A stretch of 34,060 bases of DNA from Aquificaceae bacterium (lineage in GTDB: Bacteria; Aquificota; Aquificia; Aquificales; Aquificaceae), in NCBI GenBank assembly GCA_027079305.1, contig JALWVU010000074.1, positions 1 to 34,060 of the forward strand, read 5' to 3'. The position numbers and the translations under genes were made by a program. The notes under the pieces were generated by a model. It was given only the letters and a program-made list of their open reading frames with translations, searched no databases and had not been told where the DNA came from. Shown one piece after another: positions 17,700-24,832 of this stretch; position 1 is the stretch's first letter; every line of letters starts with the position of its first letter.

Positions 17700-18005
17700 T
17701 CAGTTGAAGACTATGACCTTATCGAACTCGCCCATCATGCGGGAGAGGTTGTAGGTGGAACTGCTTTCCGCCCAGGAGGGGACCTTATCCACTCCCCTCT
17801 GGTGCGCGGAGTGGGAGCAGAAGTGGACCTTCGCACCGAACTCGGAGAGCACGTTCGCGTCTGGCCTTATCAGGTAGTAGACTCCGTTCCCCGAGAGGAA
17901 CAGGTGAACCTCGTGGCCCTTCCTGGAGAGCCTCTCCACCAGATTGATTATCGTGCTGTAGTCCTTGGCGTAGGGAACGCTCGTGATGACGAAGAGCACC
18001 TTCAT
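17700..18005 (-). CDS. dsrE: DsrE/TusD-like sulfurtransferase
   Basis: A 101-residue DsrE-family protein. It starts VLFVITSVPYAKDYSTIINLVERL and has FLSGNGVYYL at about 36-45. The only Cys is C63 in HFCSHSAHQRG, in the place of the persulfide-carrying Cys of DsrE/TusD (a Cys followed about seven residues later by RG). It is shorter than E. coli TusD (128 aa). The start overlaps the tusA stop by 4 bp. It should accept sulfur from the adjacent TusA and pass it on for tRNA thiolation or sulfur oxidation. Confidence 0.83.
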   Translation of the reverse strand: MKVLFVITSVPYAKDYSTIINLVERLSRKGHEVHLFLSGNGVYYLIRPDANVLSEFGAKVHFCSHSAHQRGVDKVPSWAESSSTYNLSRMMGEFDKVIVFN

Positions 18006-18244
18006 CTCTTCTTTCTTACGAGGATCTCCCAGAGGTTTTCACCTATCTTGTTTACCGCGAGAACCTCCTGACCCTCTTCCCTCATGCTCTTGGGAACGTT
18101 CTCCGCGGAGGGCTCGTAGTCTATGATAACCCTGAGGACCTCTCCCTCCTTCATCTGCTCCAAGACCAGCTTGCTCTTGACGAAGGTAAACGGGCACACC
18201 TCGCCCCTTATGTCCAGCTCCTTGTCCACCTTAACTTCCTGCAT
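18002..18244 (-). CDS. tusA: TusA-family sulfur carrier
   Basis: An 80-residue TusA (SirA/YeeD) protein. The LDIRGEVCPFTFVKSKLVLEQM segment (split as 10-20 and 21-31) has the catalytic C17-P18 that carries the persulfide. The following beta-alpha unit (VLRVIIDYEPSAENVPKSM) is standard. It is the first gene of tusA-dsrE-dsrF-dsrH-queD and is divergent from a coiled-coil gene across only 15-21 bp. A perfect TATAAT lies 9 nt before the ATG with no Shine-Dalgarno sequence, suggesting a leaderless transcript. Confidence 0.9.
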   Translation of the reverse strand: MQEVKVDKELDIRGEVCPFTFVKSKLVLEQMKEGEVLRVIIDYEPSAENVPKSMREEGQEVLAVNKIGENLWEILVRKKR

Positions 18245-18248
18245 AGTT

Positions 18249-18259
18249 ATAAAATTATA
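18249..18259. promoter_or_regulatory. Shared AT-rich divergent promoter core
   Basis: The sequence around 18248-18259 contains arms TATAA and TTATA around two A residues. On the minus strand it gives a perfect TATAAT (18259 to 18254), 9 nt before the tusA ATG; on the plus strand it gives TATAAA about 11 nt before the ATG at 18266. The two genes are so close that both -10 boxes must overlap and their -35 regions lie within the opposing genes. Confidence 0.4.
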
Positions 18260-18634
18260 GTGGCTATGCGCGAGTGGGCAAAGGGAGTTGTTAAGAAAGT
18301 TACTTTGGAGCTTGTATATGAAGTTGTAGAGGAGAGGTCAAGGGACATCTACGAGAAGCTCGAAAAGATCGAAAGAAGACAGGAGGAGGACTTCAGATAC
18401 CTGAATCAGAAGATAGACACACAGATAGGCCAGGTGAGGCAGGAAATAGGCCAGCTCAGGCAGGAAGTGCGGGAAGAAATTAACCAGTTCCGCCAGGAAG
18501 TGAAGGAAGAAATAAACCAGCTCAGGCAGGAAATGAACCAGCTAAGACAAGAAATGAACCAGCTAAGACAGGAGATATCTGGCATCAACAACAGGATAGA
18601 CACTCTAATTCAGATAATGCTCGAGAGGAGGTAG
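18260..18634 (+). CDS. Coiled-coil protein with 7-residue repeats
   Basis: A protein of 122-124 residues (GTG at 18260 or ATG at 18266). Residues 1-35 form a charged amphipathic helix; about 36-115 is a continuous coiled coil made of near-identical heptads such as NQLRQEM, with hydrophobic residues in a and d positions. There is no signal peptide or membrane span. Similar Aquificales proteins are uncharacterised. The function is unknown; a role as an oligomeric scaffold is only suggested by the coiled coil. The next gene follows after 2 bp. Confidence 0.75.
   Translation: MAMREWAKGVVKKVTLELVYEVVEERSRDIYEKLEKIERRQEEDFRYLNQKIDTQIGQVRQEIGQLRQEVREEINQFRQEVKEEINQLRQEMNQLRQEMNQLRQEISGINNRIDTLIQIMLERR
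18512..18574 (+). repeat. Three tandem 21-bp units encoding heptads
   Basis: Units start at 18512, 18533 and 18554 and encode NQLRQE-type heptads. The last two differ at only 2 of 21 positions, so they look like a recent in-frame duplication. Gain or loss of a unit would change coiled-coil length without breaking the frame. Confidence 0.75.
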
Positions 18635-18636
18635 TT

Positions 18637-18927
18637 ATGGAGGAGATAGTTGCCAGAAGCGTTAAGATAGAGGTGGTGGGAGAGATCAGAAGGTGCGGAT
18701 CTGGAGAGGACTCCAAGTTCTACTGCCTCCCCGTTAAGATCCACTTCGACAACGGGGAGGTGAGGAACTACATGCTCAAGTCCCACAACGAGCCTAAGGG
18801 GCTTGAGAACTTCCTCGCCAACAAGAAGGGGATAAGGGACAGGCTCGAGAAGAGCTTCGTCCTTCTGAAAAACGGCCAGATAAGAGTCATCTACGAGAGG
18901 GAGGAGGAGACTGCCAAGGCGGAGTGA
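18637..18927 (+). CDS. Unknown 96-aa protein downstream of the coiled-coil gene
   Basis: I do not recognise this protein. Residues 5-50 look like a beta-rich fold (KIEVVGEIRRCG, FYCLPVKIHFDNGE, VRNYMLKS), followed by a helix (LENFLANKKGIRDRLEKS) and a final strand (QIRVIYERE). C20 and C30 are the only cysteines. It starts 2 bp after the coiled-coil gene with a GAGGAGG ribosome-binding site. The C-terminal 12 codons overlap ribF on the other strand (37 bp). Confidence 0.7.
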   Translation: MEEIVARSVKIEVVGEIRRCGSGEDSKFYCLPVKIHFDNGEVRNYMLKSHNEPKGLENFLANKKGIRDRLEKSFVLLKNGQIRVIYEREEETAKAE

Positions 18928-19841
18928 ATATCTCTCTCTATCTGCTCTTTTAGCTCCTCCACGCTCGGGAACTTCCTCTCCTCCCTCAGGAACTTCAGAA
19001 ACTCCACCTTTATGCTTCTCCCTCTCAGGTCCCCGCTGAAGCCTGGTATGTGAACCTCGAGGACCTTTCTCTTTCCATCGAAGGTGGGCCTCAGCCCGTA
19101 GTTAGCCACAGCGGGAAGCTCGTCGTTCACGAGAACCGCATAAACCCCCGTTCTCAGGCATAAGTTCTCCGTATCCTTCAGGTTGGCGGTGGGGAAACCG
19201 AGCTTCGAACCTCTCCCCTCTCCCCTTACCACCTTCCTCCTTATCCAGTATCTCCTTCCCAAAAACTCCTCCGCCTCCTCGAGCCTTCCCTCCGAGAGGA
19301 GCCTCCTCACGAGTGTGCTACTCACTATGTGGCCGTTCCTCTTGAAGGGGCTGACGAGCTCCACCTCGAAGCCGAGCCTCTCACCCACTTCCCTTGCCAG
19401 CTCAATCTCCCCTTCCCTCCTGTGCCCGAACCTCCAGTCGTAGCCCACGAGCAGGAACCTGCACCCGAGCCTCCTGTAGAGAACCTCCTCTAAGAACTCC
19501 TTGGCTCCCATCTTAGAGAACTCTTTATCGAACCTTATGAAGCAGAGGTAATCCACACCCTCCCTTTCAAGGAGCTCCGCCTTCTCGTCGGCGCTCGAGA
19601 GCTCGCACAGAAGCAGTCTGGGGGCGAGGACCTTGAGAGGATGCGGGCAGAAGGTTACCACCGTGGTTCTGAGATTTCTCTCCTTTGCCCTTTTCTTAAG
19701 GATCCTGATTAGGTGCCTGTGCCCCAAGTGAAAGCCGTCGAAATTTCCCACAACTATCGCGGTTCTGTCCTCGACCTTCTCGAGAGAATCAAACTTTATG
19801 GGACACTTTTTGGAGGAGAGCTTGAGGAAGAAGGATCTCAT
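18891..19841 (-). CDS. ribF: Bifunctional riboflavin kinase / FAD synthetase RibF
   Basis: A 316-residue RibF that phosphorylates riboflavin to FMN and adenylates FMN to FAD. The N-terminal nucleotidyltransferase domain has GNFDGFHLGH (32-41) and VSSTLVRRLL (about 173-182). The C-terminal kinase domain begins at about 195 (GRRYWIRRKVV) and has the hallmark GFPTAN (215-220). Length and domain order are standard. It follows the HIT gene after 3 bp, suggesting an operon, and its 3' end overlaps the 96-aa gene on the plus strand. Confidence 0.96.
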   Translation of the reverse strand: MRSFFLKLSSKKCPIKFDSLEKVEDRTAIVVGNFDGFHLGHRHLIRILKKRAKERNLRTTVVTFCPHPLKVLAPRLLLCELSSADEKAELLEREGVDYLCFIRFDKEFSKMGAKEFLEEVLYRRLGCRFLLVGYDWRFGHRREGEIELAREVGERLGFEVELVSPFKRNGHIVSSTLVRRLLSEGRLEEAEEFLGRRYWIRRKVVRGEGRGSKLGFPTANLKDTENLCLRTGVYAVLVNDELPAVANYGLRPTFDGKRKVLEVHIPGFSGDLRGRSIKVEFLKFLREERKFPSVEELKEQIERDIHSALAVSSSLS

Positions 19842-19844
19842 TCC

Positions 19845-20204
19845 TCAGCCTGGAGGCCAGCCCATGGATCTTCCGCCGATCAGGTGCAGGTGTAGGTGAA
19901 AAACGCTCTGGCCCGCATCTTTGCCCACGTTGAAGACGAGCCTGTATCCACCGCTGAGGTCCTCTTTGGGAGCGAGGCCCTGTTCTTCCGCGATCTTCCT
20001 CGCCACGTAGAACATGTGTCCCACCAGGCGCTCGTCCTCGGGCTCAAGGGTCTGAATGCCGAGGATGTGCTTCTTGGGAACTATGAGTATGTGAACGGGC
20101 GCGACGGGGTTTATGTCGTGGAAGGCGTAGACCTGGTCGTCCTCGTAAACCTTCTTGGAAGGAACTTCCCCCTTAACTATCTTACAGAATATGCAGTCCT
20201 GCAT
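19845..20204 (-). CDS. HIT-family (HinT-like) nucleotide hydrolase
   Basis: A 119-residue histidine-triad protein. The triad is HLHLHLIGG near the C-terminus (about 103-111), and the N-terminal CIFCKIVKGEVPSKKVYEDD has the CX2C (C4, C7) zinc site found in many bacterial HinT proteins. Such enzymes hydrolyse AMP-lysine or other aminoacyl adenylates. It is the first gene before ribF on this strand. A TAAAAT box lies 7 nt before the ATG with no Shine-Dalgarno sequence. Confidence 0.95.
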   Translation of the reverse strand: MQDCIFCKIVKGEVPSKKVYEDDQVYAFHDINPVAPVHILIVPKKHILGIQTLEPEDERLVGHMFYVARKIAEEQGLAPKEDLSGGYRLVFNVGKDAGQSVFHLHLHLIGGRSMGWPPG

Positions 20205-20211
20205 GGTTTTT

Positions 20212-20217
20212 ATTTTA
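20212..20217 (-). promoter_or_regulatory. TAAAAT box 7 nt before the HIT gene (leaderless-type)
   Basis: TAAAAT matches TATAAT at 5 of 6 positions and ends 7 nt before the ATG, with no ribosome-binding site between. It fits the pattern seen at other genes here. Confidence 0.4.
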
Positions 20218-20300
20218 AACTAACTGCGGTGGGGAGTATAAAGAAAAGATCAGGCATAAGCCACTTGCTGTTTGGTATGACATTCTGTAATTTATCTTAC

Positions 20301-20555
20301 ATGAGCCTGATAGCAAGAGTGAGCAAAAGGTATCAGGTAGTTATACCAAGGGAGGTGAGAAAAAAGCTCGGTATAAAGGAAGGGGACAGAGTGGTGTTTG
20401 AAGTAGAGGGCGATGAGATAAAGATAAGGAAGATAAGAGACTTCATGAGCTTAGCTGGAACCCTCAAGGGTGAGCCTATATCCCTTGAACGTATAAGAGA
20501 AGAGGTGGAGAAGGAGATAGTAAAGGATGCACTACGAAGGGATTTTAGATACTAA
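20301..20555 (+). CDS. AbrB/SpoVT-family antitoxin (VapB-like)
   Basis: An 84-residue AbrB-type antitoxin with the typical DNA-binding hairpin IARVSKRYQVVIPREVRKKLG (split at residues 4-14 and 15-24) and GDRVVFEVEGDEI after it. The C-terminal helix (about 55-84) should bind the toxin. I choose the ATG at 20301 because the conserved domain begins there; an ATG at 20277 is also in frame. It overlaps the PIN toxin gene by 29 bp, as expected for a toxin-antitoxin operon. It is divergent from the HIT gene across about 96 bp. Confidence 0.85.
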   Translation: MSLIARVSKRYQVVIPREVRKKLGIKEGDRVVFEVEGDEIKIRKIRDFMSLAGTLKGEPISLERIREEVEKEIVKDALRRDFRY

Positions 20556-20940
20556 CCTTTTTCTCAGATATCTCCACGACGGCACCGAGAAAGACAAGAA
20601 GAAGTTCAGGAAACTTGTAGAGAATGCATTGCGAAATGGGACAGTGTTCTTCATCCCCTCCATCGTGGTGATCGAGATGGTGTATGTCCTTGAACGGTTT
20701 TACGGCCTTACAAAGGCACAGGTGAGGGAAGTGGTAGAGAGTCTTCTCTCCCTTCCTGTGGAGATGGAAAATCTTGACGTTTTGCTTAAAGCTCTTGCTC
20801 TTTATGAGGAAGAAAACCTCAAGTTCGGAGATGCTCTGATACTCGCCTATGCCAAGGTGAAGGATATCAAGCCAGTGTATACCTTTGACAGGGATTTTAG
20901 AAAATATGAGGAGGCGGAGGTTTTATCCAACAGGGACTAA
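20527..20940 (+). CDS. PIN-domain ribonuclease toxin (VapC-like), intact
   Basis: A 137-residue PIN protein with all four acidic metal-binding positions: D8 (ILDTN), E50 (VVIEMVYVL), D102 (FGDAL) and D121/D123 (TFDRDF). VapC toxins cut tRNA or rRNA when freed from the antitoxin. It follows and overlaps its antitoxin by 29 bp. It serves as the reference showing how the PIN gene at 121-411 is truncated. Its stop overlaps the end of the convergent nitroreductase gene by 4 bp. Confidence 0.9.
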   Translation: MHYEGILDTNLFLRYLHDGTEKDKKKFRKLVENALRNGTVFFIPSIVVIEMVYVLERFYGLTKAQVREVVESLLSLPVEMENLDVLLKALALYEEENLKFGDALILAYAKVKDIKPVYTFDRDFRKYEEAEVLSNRD

Positions 20941-21896
20941 ACTATCTTCCCGAACTCATCAAAGGTGAACCTGTAAGCTCTCGGGAGAAGCTCCTTCTCG
21001 GGGTGTTTGTATCCCACGGCTATTATAAGAGGAACTACCCTATCCCTGCCTATTCCGAGAAATCTCTTCAGCTTCGCCTCGTCGAAGCCCTCCATGGGAT
21101 GAGTCTCGAGTCCGAAGTAGCGCGCAACTATCATCACGCACATCGCAAAGAGAGCAGAGTCCCTTATTGCCTTCCTCTTCCTCTTTTCGGGACTCTTCCA
21201 GCCTGAGAGAATCCTTTCCCTAAGAGGTTCCCTTTCTTCCTTTTTTATATAGCCGAGCTCCACCCAGCTGTCGAGAACCCTGTCCACGTGCTCTTCCGCA
21301 GCCTTCAGGTTGGCTACGATCACTATATTGGCGCTCGCGTCCTCAACCTTCTGCTGACCGTAGCATATCTCCTTCAGCTTTCTCTTCTTCTCCCTGCTCT
21401 TTACCACTATCACCTCCCAGGGCTGGAGGTTGTATCCCGAGGGGGCGAGGGCGGCTATATTGAGTATCTCCTTTATGACCTCGTCCGGCACCTCCCTATC
21501 GGGATCGAAGTAGGTTACAGATCTCCTCTCCTTTATGTATCTTAGGCATTCTTCCCTCCTCTCCTTCTCAGAGGCCTCTTCGATCCCCTCTATCACACCG
21601 CCCACTATCTCCGCCAGGCCTGAGGTGGCCTTGGAGGTCAGGTCCTGGAGCTTTTTTACAACATTCTCGAGCCTTTCTCCCATATGCCTGCGGGTATCCT
21701 GTATGCCCTCTACTATACCCTCCGTTATCTCTTTGACCTTCTCTTTGGAGGGCTGAACCTCTTTCAGCGTCCTCTCGGTTATCTCCCTTATGGTCTGGAC
21801 GGTTGCCTTCTGGACGTCCTTGCTCTTCTCGAAGAAGGTCTTGAACAGCTCCCTGGCTTCCTCTCTGAGGTCCTTCTCCCTTTTCTCCCCGCCCAT
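20937..21896 (-). CDS. Nitroreductase-family protein with long helical N-terminal extension
   Basis: A 319-residue protein. Residues about 118-319 are a nitroreductase (FMN) domain, with RRSVTYFDPDREVPDEVI (124-141) and APSGYNLQPWEVIVV (about 150-165), and a late AVGYKHPEKE block. Residues 1-115 are a separate, highly charged region of repeated amphipathic helices (Glu/Lys-rich, with VKEITEGIVEGIQDTRR and IVGGVIEGIEEASEKE) and no homologous enzyme motif. It lies 21 bp behind the hlyD-like gene and may belong to the tetR-tolC-hlyD unit. The substrate is unknown; reduction of nitro- or quinone-type compounds is typical of the family. Confidence 0.82.
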   Translation of the reverse strand: MGGEKREKDLREEARELFKTFFEKSKDVQKATVQTIREITERTLKEVQPSKEKVKEITEGIVEGIQDTRRHMGERLENVVKKLQDLTSKATSGLAEIVGGVIEGIEEASEKERREECLRYIKERRSVTYFDPDREVPDEVIKEILNIAALAPSGYNLQPWEVIVVKSREKKRKLKEICYGQQKVEDASANIVIVANLKAAEEHVDRVLDSWVELGYIKKEEREPLRERILSGWKSPEKRKRKAIRDSALFAMCVMIVARYFGLETHPMEGFDEAKLKRFLGIGRDRVVPLIIAVGYKHPEKELLPRAYRFTFDEFGKIV

Positions 21897-21917
21897 GCTT
21901 ATTAATAAAGCCCCCTC

Positions 21918-23006
21918 TCAATCCTTTTCAATAGCCACCTCTCCTCCCATTCCTACCCTAAGGAGTTCCTTCCTGCCTTTCACTATCCTAACTTTAACAG
22001 GTATCCTCTGGGCCACCTTGGTGAACTCCCCCGCTGTGATGTCCCGCGGTATAAGGGCGAACTTGGAGGCGGTAGCCCTACCTATCTCCTCCACTACACC
22101 TTCGAACCTCTCGTCCGGAAAGGCGTCTATCTTTATCAGAACCCTGTTTCCCTCCTTTACACCTTTCAGCTTGGTCTCTTCCAGAAGAACGAGGATGTAG
22201 ATGTCCCTGGGATCGTATACCGCGTAGACAAACTGACCCTGCCCTACCACCTCTCCTTCGCTCACGTATTTCTTAACCACGTATCCCTCCACCGGACTCT
22301 TCAGCGTTGTTTCCTCTATCAGGTTCAAGAGATCTTCCCTCTTCTTTTCAATCGCACCGAGTTTCTTTCTGAGGGAAAGGATTTTCTTTTCCAGGCTTTC
22401 CAAACCTTCCAGCTTTGCCTTCAGAACCGAGAGCTTTGAGCGGAGCTGTCCTCTCCTCGCCTCGAGTGCTTTCTTCTTGTGAATGAGGGCTCTGAGCCGG
22501 GTATCTACCTCCTCGAACTTCCTCGAGGGTATCACTCCTTTTTCGTATAGTTCTTTGAACCTTTTCCTGTCCTTTTTGAGCAGGTCAACCTTTGTGTTCA
22601 AAGAGCTTATCTCTTCCTCGAGGTATCTCATCTCAGCCTCGACACCCTTCATGCTTTCAAGGATCTCCTTGCGCCCCGAGGAAAGCTTGATCTGAAGGGC
22701 CTTCATCTCCTCTTTCAGGCTTTCTATGTTCTTCTCCACCTCCTCCAGCTTTATCCGGTAGTCCCTGTCCTTTATCTTGGCGAGAGCTTCCCCCTTCTTC
22801 ACGTAGTCTCCCTCCTTTTTAAAGAGCCTCTCTATCCTCCCCGCGACCCGTCTGTAAGCTACTCTTGTGAAGGTCTCGCTTTCTACGAAGACCGCGTTGG
22901 TGATTGCGTGGGTAAGCCTGTAATGGATCCACTTGATTCCTAAAACGAGCATGCCTATGGAGAGAGACAACAGCAGGAATATCCCGAGGACCTTGAGCCT
23001 ATTCAC
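21918..23006 (-). CDS. HlyD/EmrA-type membrane fusion (periplasmic adaptor) protein
   Basis: A 362-residue adaptor. Residues about 7-27 form a single N-terminal membrane anchor, then a lipoyl/barrel-sandwich half (VAGRIERLFKKEGDYVKKGEALAKI split at 53-77), a long coiled-coil hairpin (about 85-235), the second half (LKSPVEGYVVKKYVSEGEVV) and a beta-barrel domain. This is the usual architecture of proteins linking an inner-membrane pump to a TolC channel. The start overlaps the stop of the tolC-like gene by 8 bp. No pump gene (MFS, ABC or RND) is adjacent. Confidence 0.88.
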   Translation of the reverse strand: MNRLKVLGIFLLLSLSIGMLVLGIKWIHYRLTHAITNAVFVESETFTRVAYRRVAGRIERLFKKEGDYVKKGEALAKIKDRDYRIKLEEVEKNIESLKEEMKALQIKLSSGRKEILESMKGVEAEMRYLEEEISSLNTKVDLLKKDRKRFKELYEKGVIPSRKFEEVDTRLRALIHKKKALEARRGQLRSKLSVLKAKLEGLESLEKKILSLRKKLGAIEKKREDLLNLIEETTLKSPVEGYVVKKYVSEGEVVGQGQFVYAVYDPRDIYILVLLEETKLKGVKEGNRVLIKIDAFPDERFEGVVEEIGRATASKFALIPRDITAGEFTKVAQRIPVKVRIVKGRKELLRVGMGGEVAIEKD

Positions 23007-24264
23007 CGCCGACCACCTCTCTAAGTTTGAAAAGCTTGAGCATCAAGTCATATCTACTCATCTGGAGGGTTTCCTCAGCGGTTTTCAGGTAGCTCTGTGC
23101 GTCGAGAACCTCCGCGTTGGTCCCGAGACCCGCCCTGTATTTCTCCACCGCTACCCTGAAATGCTCCTTCGCCTCCTCGACCTGTTTACGGGCCAGCTCT
23201 ACCTTAACCTTTGTGGTCTCGATCTCCTCAAAAAGGTTTTGTAGCTGGAGTCTCAGCTTTTGCCTCAGATCCTCATAGCTTTTCACCGCCTTAAGGTGCT
23301 CTATCTTCGCCTCCTCTATGGCCCTGAACCTTTTTAAACCGCTGAACAGGTTCCACCTGAAGACGAAGCTTACAAAATACCTGTCCTTGGGAAATAGATC
23401 CGACTCCTCTGTCCGCATATACACCGCTTCGAAAACCGCCCGTGGATAGAGGTAAGATCTCGAAAGCTCCACCGCTTTTTCGGATAGGCGAACGTTCTCC
23501 TTCAGATACCTTAGCAAGGGTCTGTTATCGAGTTCGGAGATAAGCTCCTCGTAATTCAGGTCTACATCTGGATCTTCCGAAAGATTTTCCACCTCCGTAA
23601 CCTTTATACCGGTGAAATAGGATAGGTAGTTGAGGGCTTTTCTATAGTTGGCTTCCGCGGAGGCGAGCTTTTCCCTTACCTCGAAGAGCTTTACCCTGGT
23701 TTCCAGAAGATCCTTATAGGCCACTATCCCCTGTCTGTAAAGCTCTTCTACATCTTTCAGATGAACCTTGACGCGCTCCAGGTGCTTTCTGTATATCTCT
23801 ACCGCGGATCTGGCCTTTAGAGCGTTTACGTAGGCTTCCCTAACCCTGTATAGGATTTCGTTTTTCTTCTCCTCAAGGAGGTATCTCTGGGAGATCTCCG
23901 CTCTTTTGGATATCTCGTATCTTCTTATACTTGTCAGATTGAAAAGATCCTGAACGAGCTGGAGTGTAAACTTGGGATAGCTACCTTTCACGAAAACGAA
24001 CTCCTGCGGAGGTGCCGGAGGTATCTGGAAGGTGAAGCTCTGCTTTCTTGCGAGGTTGAAGGAGGCTTCAAGGTTCAGTGTTGGAAAGAAGTTTCCCAGC
24101 TCTTTCAATCTCTCCTGGTGCTTCTTATCAAGTTCCAGTTTCTGGACCTGAACCTCGTAGTAGTTTTTGAGGGCGGACTCCTCCGCCTCTCTCAAACTTA
24201 TTCCGAAGGAAAGTGTGAAGAAGCTCAGGAGTAAACACCAAGCTCTTTCAATACTTCCACCCAT
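22999..24264 (-). CDS. TolC-family outer-membrane efflux protein
   Basis: A 421-residue outer-membrane factor with an N-terminal signal-like segment (WCLLLSFFTLSFG, about 9-21) and two repeats of long helices flanking beta-strand regions (NFFPTLNLEASFNLARK and FVFVKGSYPKFTL; later YFVSFVFRWNLFSGLKRFRAI). The C-terminal AGLGTNAEVLDAQSYLKTAEE block is the conserved OMF motif. The start is taken at 24264, which overlaps the tetR end by 40 bp; I see no better later start. It forms an operon with tetR and hlyD. Confidence 0.88.
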   Translation of the reverse strand: MGGSIERAWCLLLSFFTLSFGISLREAEESALKNYYEVQVQKLELDKKHQERLKELGNFFPTLNLEASFNLARKQSFTFQIPPAPPQEFVFVKGSYPKFTLQLVQDLFNLTSIRRYEISKRAEISQRYLLEEKKNEILYRVREAYVNALKARSAVEIYRKHLERVKVHLKDVEELYRQGIVAYKDLLETRVKLFEVREKLASAEANYRKALNYLSYFTGIKVTEVENLSEDPDVDLNYEELISELDNRPLLRYLKENVRLSEKAVELSRSYLYPRAVFEAVYMRTEESDLFPKDRYFVSFVFRWNLFSGLKRFRAIEEAKIEHLKAVKSYEDLRQKLRLQLQNLFEEIETTKVKVELARKQVEEAKEHFRVAVEKYRAGLGTNAEVLDAQSYLKTAEETLQMSRYDLMLKLFKLREVVGGE

Positions 24265-24785
24265 CTGGCTTTGACCTCTTCTCCTGTGAGTATAAGGATC
24301 TCTATCAGGTGCCTTGCGGTCCCCATGAGCATGTGAGCTTTTATCTCTGAATTCTCTATGTTGAGGAGCTGAAGGGCTTCCCGGGTCTCCCTCAGCAGGA
24401 TTTCCTTACTCTCCTTGTAAAACTCCTGAAACTTTCTGTCCGAGCATATGGCCTCGAAGAAGAGTATCTTGGCAAGCTCCCTCTCCCTTACCATGAGGTC
24501 GAAGGGTTTAACGAAGACGAGATCCTTACCTCCTTTAAGGTTCCCTTCCGATATGGCCCTCCTTCCCTCCTCGATTAGGGATAGTATCTCCTCCCTTACC
24601 GAGTGCAGGAGGCTGAGAAGAAACTCTTCCTTGCTTCTGAAGTAGATGTAGAAGGTTCCGTGGGCGAGGCCGGCTTCTGCGGTTATGTCAGACACCCTCG
24701 CCCTGTGAAAGCCCTTCTGGAATATAACCTTCTTCCCTGCCTCTATCAGTCTCTCCCTGGTTTCCCGGTTTGCTGACTGACTCAT
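24225..24785 (-). CDS. TetR/AcrR-family transcriptional regulator
   Basis: A 186-residue regulator. The N-terminal helix-turn-helix covers about residues 9-55 (TRERLIEAGKKVIFQKGF, RVSDITAEAGLAHGTFYIYF, split at two blocks) and is typical TetR. The C-terminal ligand domain is unassigned. It heads the tolC-hlyD operon and likely represses it. The start codon lies inside a 20-bp imperfect palindrome and 8 nt after a TATACT box, fitting autoregulation of a leaderless transcript. Confidence 0.92.
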   Translation of the reverse strand: MSQSANRETRERLIEAGKKVIFQKGFHRARVSDITAEAGLAHGTFYIYFRSKEEFLLSLLHSVREEILSLIEEGRRAISEGNLKGGKDLVFVKPFDLMVRERELAKILFFEAICSDRKFQEFYKESKEILLRETREALQLLNIENSEIKAHMLMGTARHLIEILILTGEEVKARWVEVLKELGVYS

Positions 24786-24792
24786 CAGTTAG
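24773..24792. promoter_or_regulatory. Putative TetR operator over the tetR start codon
   Basis: CTGACTGA-CTCA-TCAGTTAG is an inverted repeat with 7 of 8 arm positions paired and a 4-bp centre. It overlaps the tetR start codon and ends 1 bp before the TATACT box. Size and position suit a TetR-dimer site, but binding is inferred only. Confidence 0.45.
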
Positions 24793-24793
24793 T

Positions 24794-24799
24794 AGTATA
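24794..24799 (-). promoter_or_regulatory. TATACT box 8 nt before tetR (leaderless-type)
   Basis: TATACT matches the -10 consensus at 5 of 6 positions and ends 8 nt before the ATG. There is no Shine-Dalgarno sequence. The -35 region does not match TTGACA. Confidence 0.45.
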
Positions 24800-24832
24800 G
24801 CACAGCGGTTCATCTAAGGATTGGGGCTTACT

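Noticed and set aside
19896-20555. 219-codon version of the second antitoxin
   Set aside because: The upstream part is the reverse strand of the HIT gene; the AbrB domain begins at 20301.
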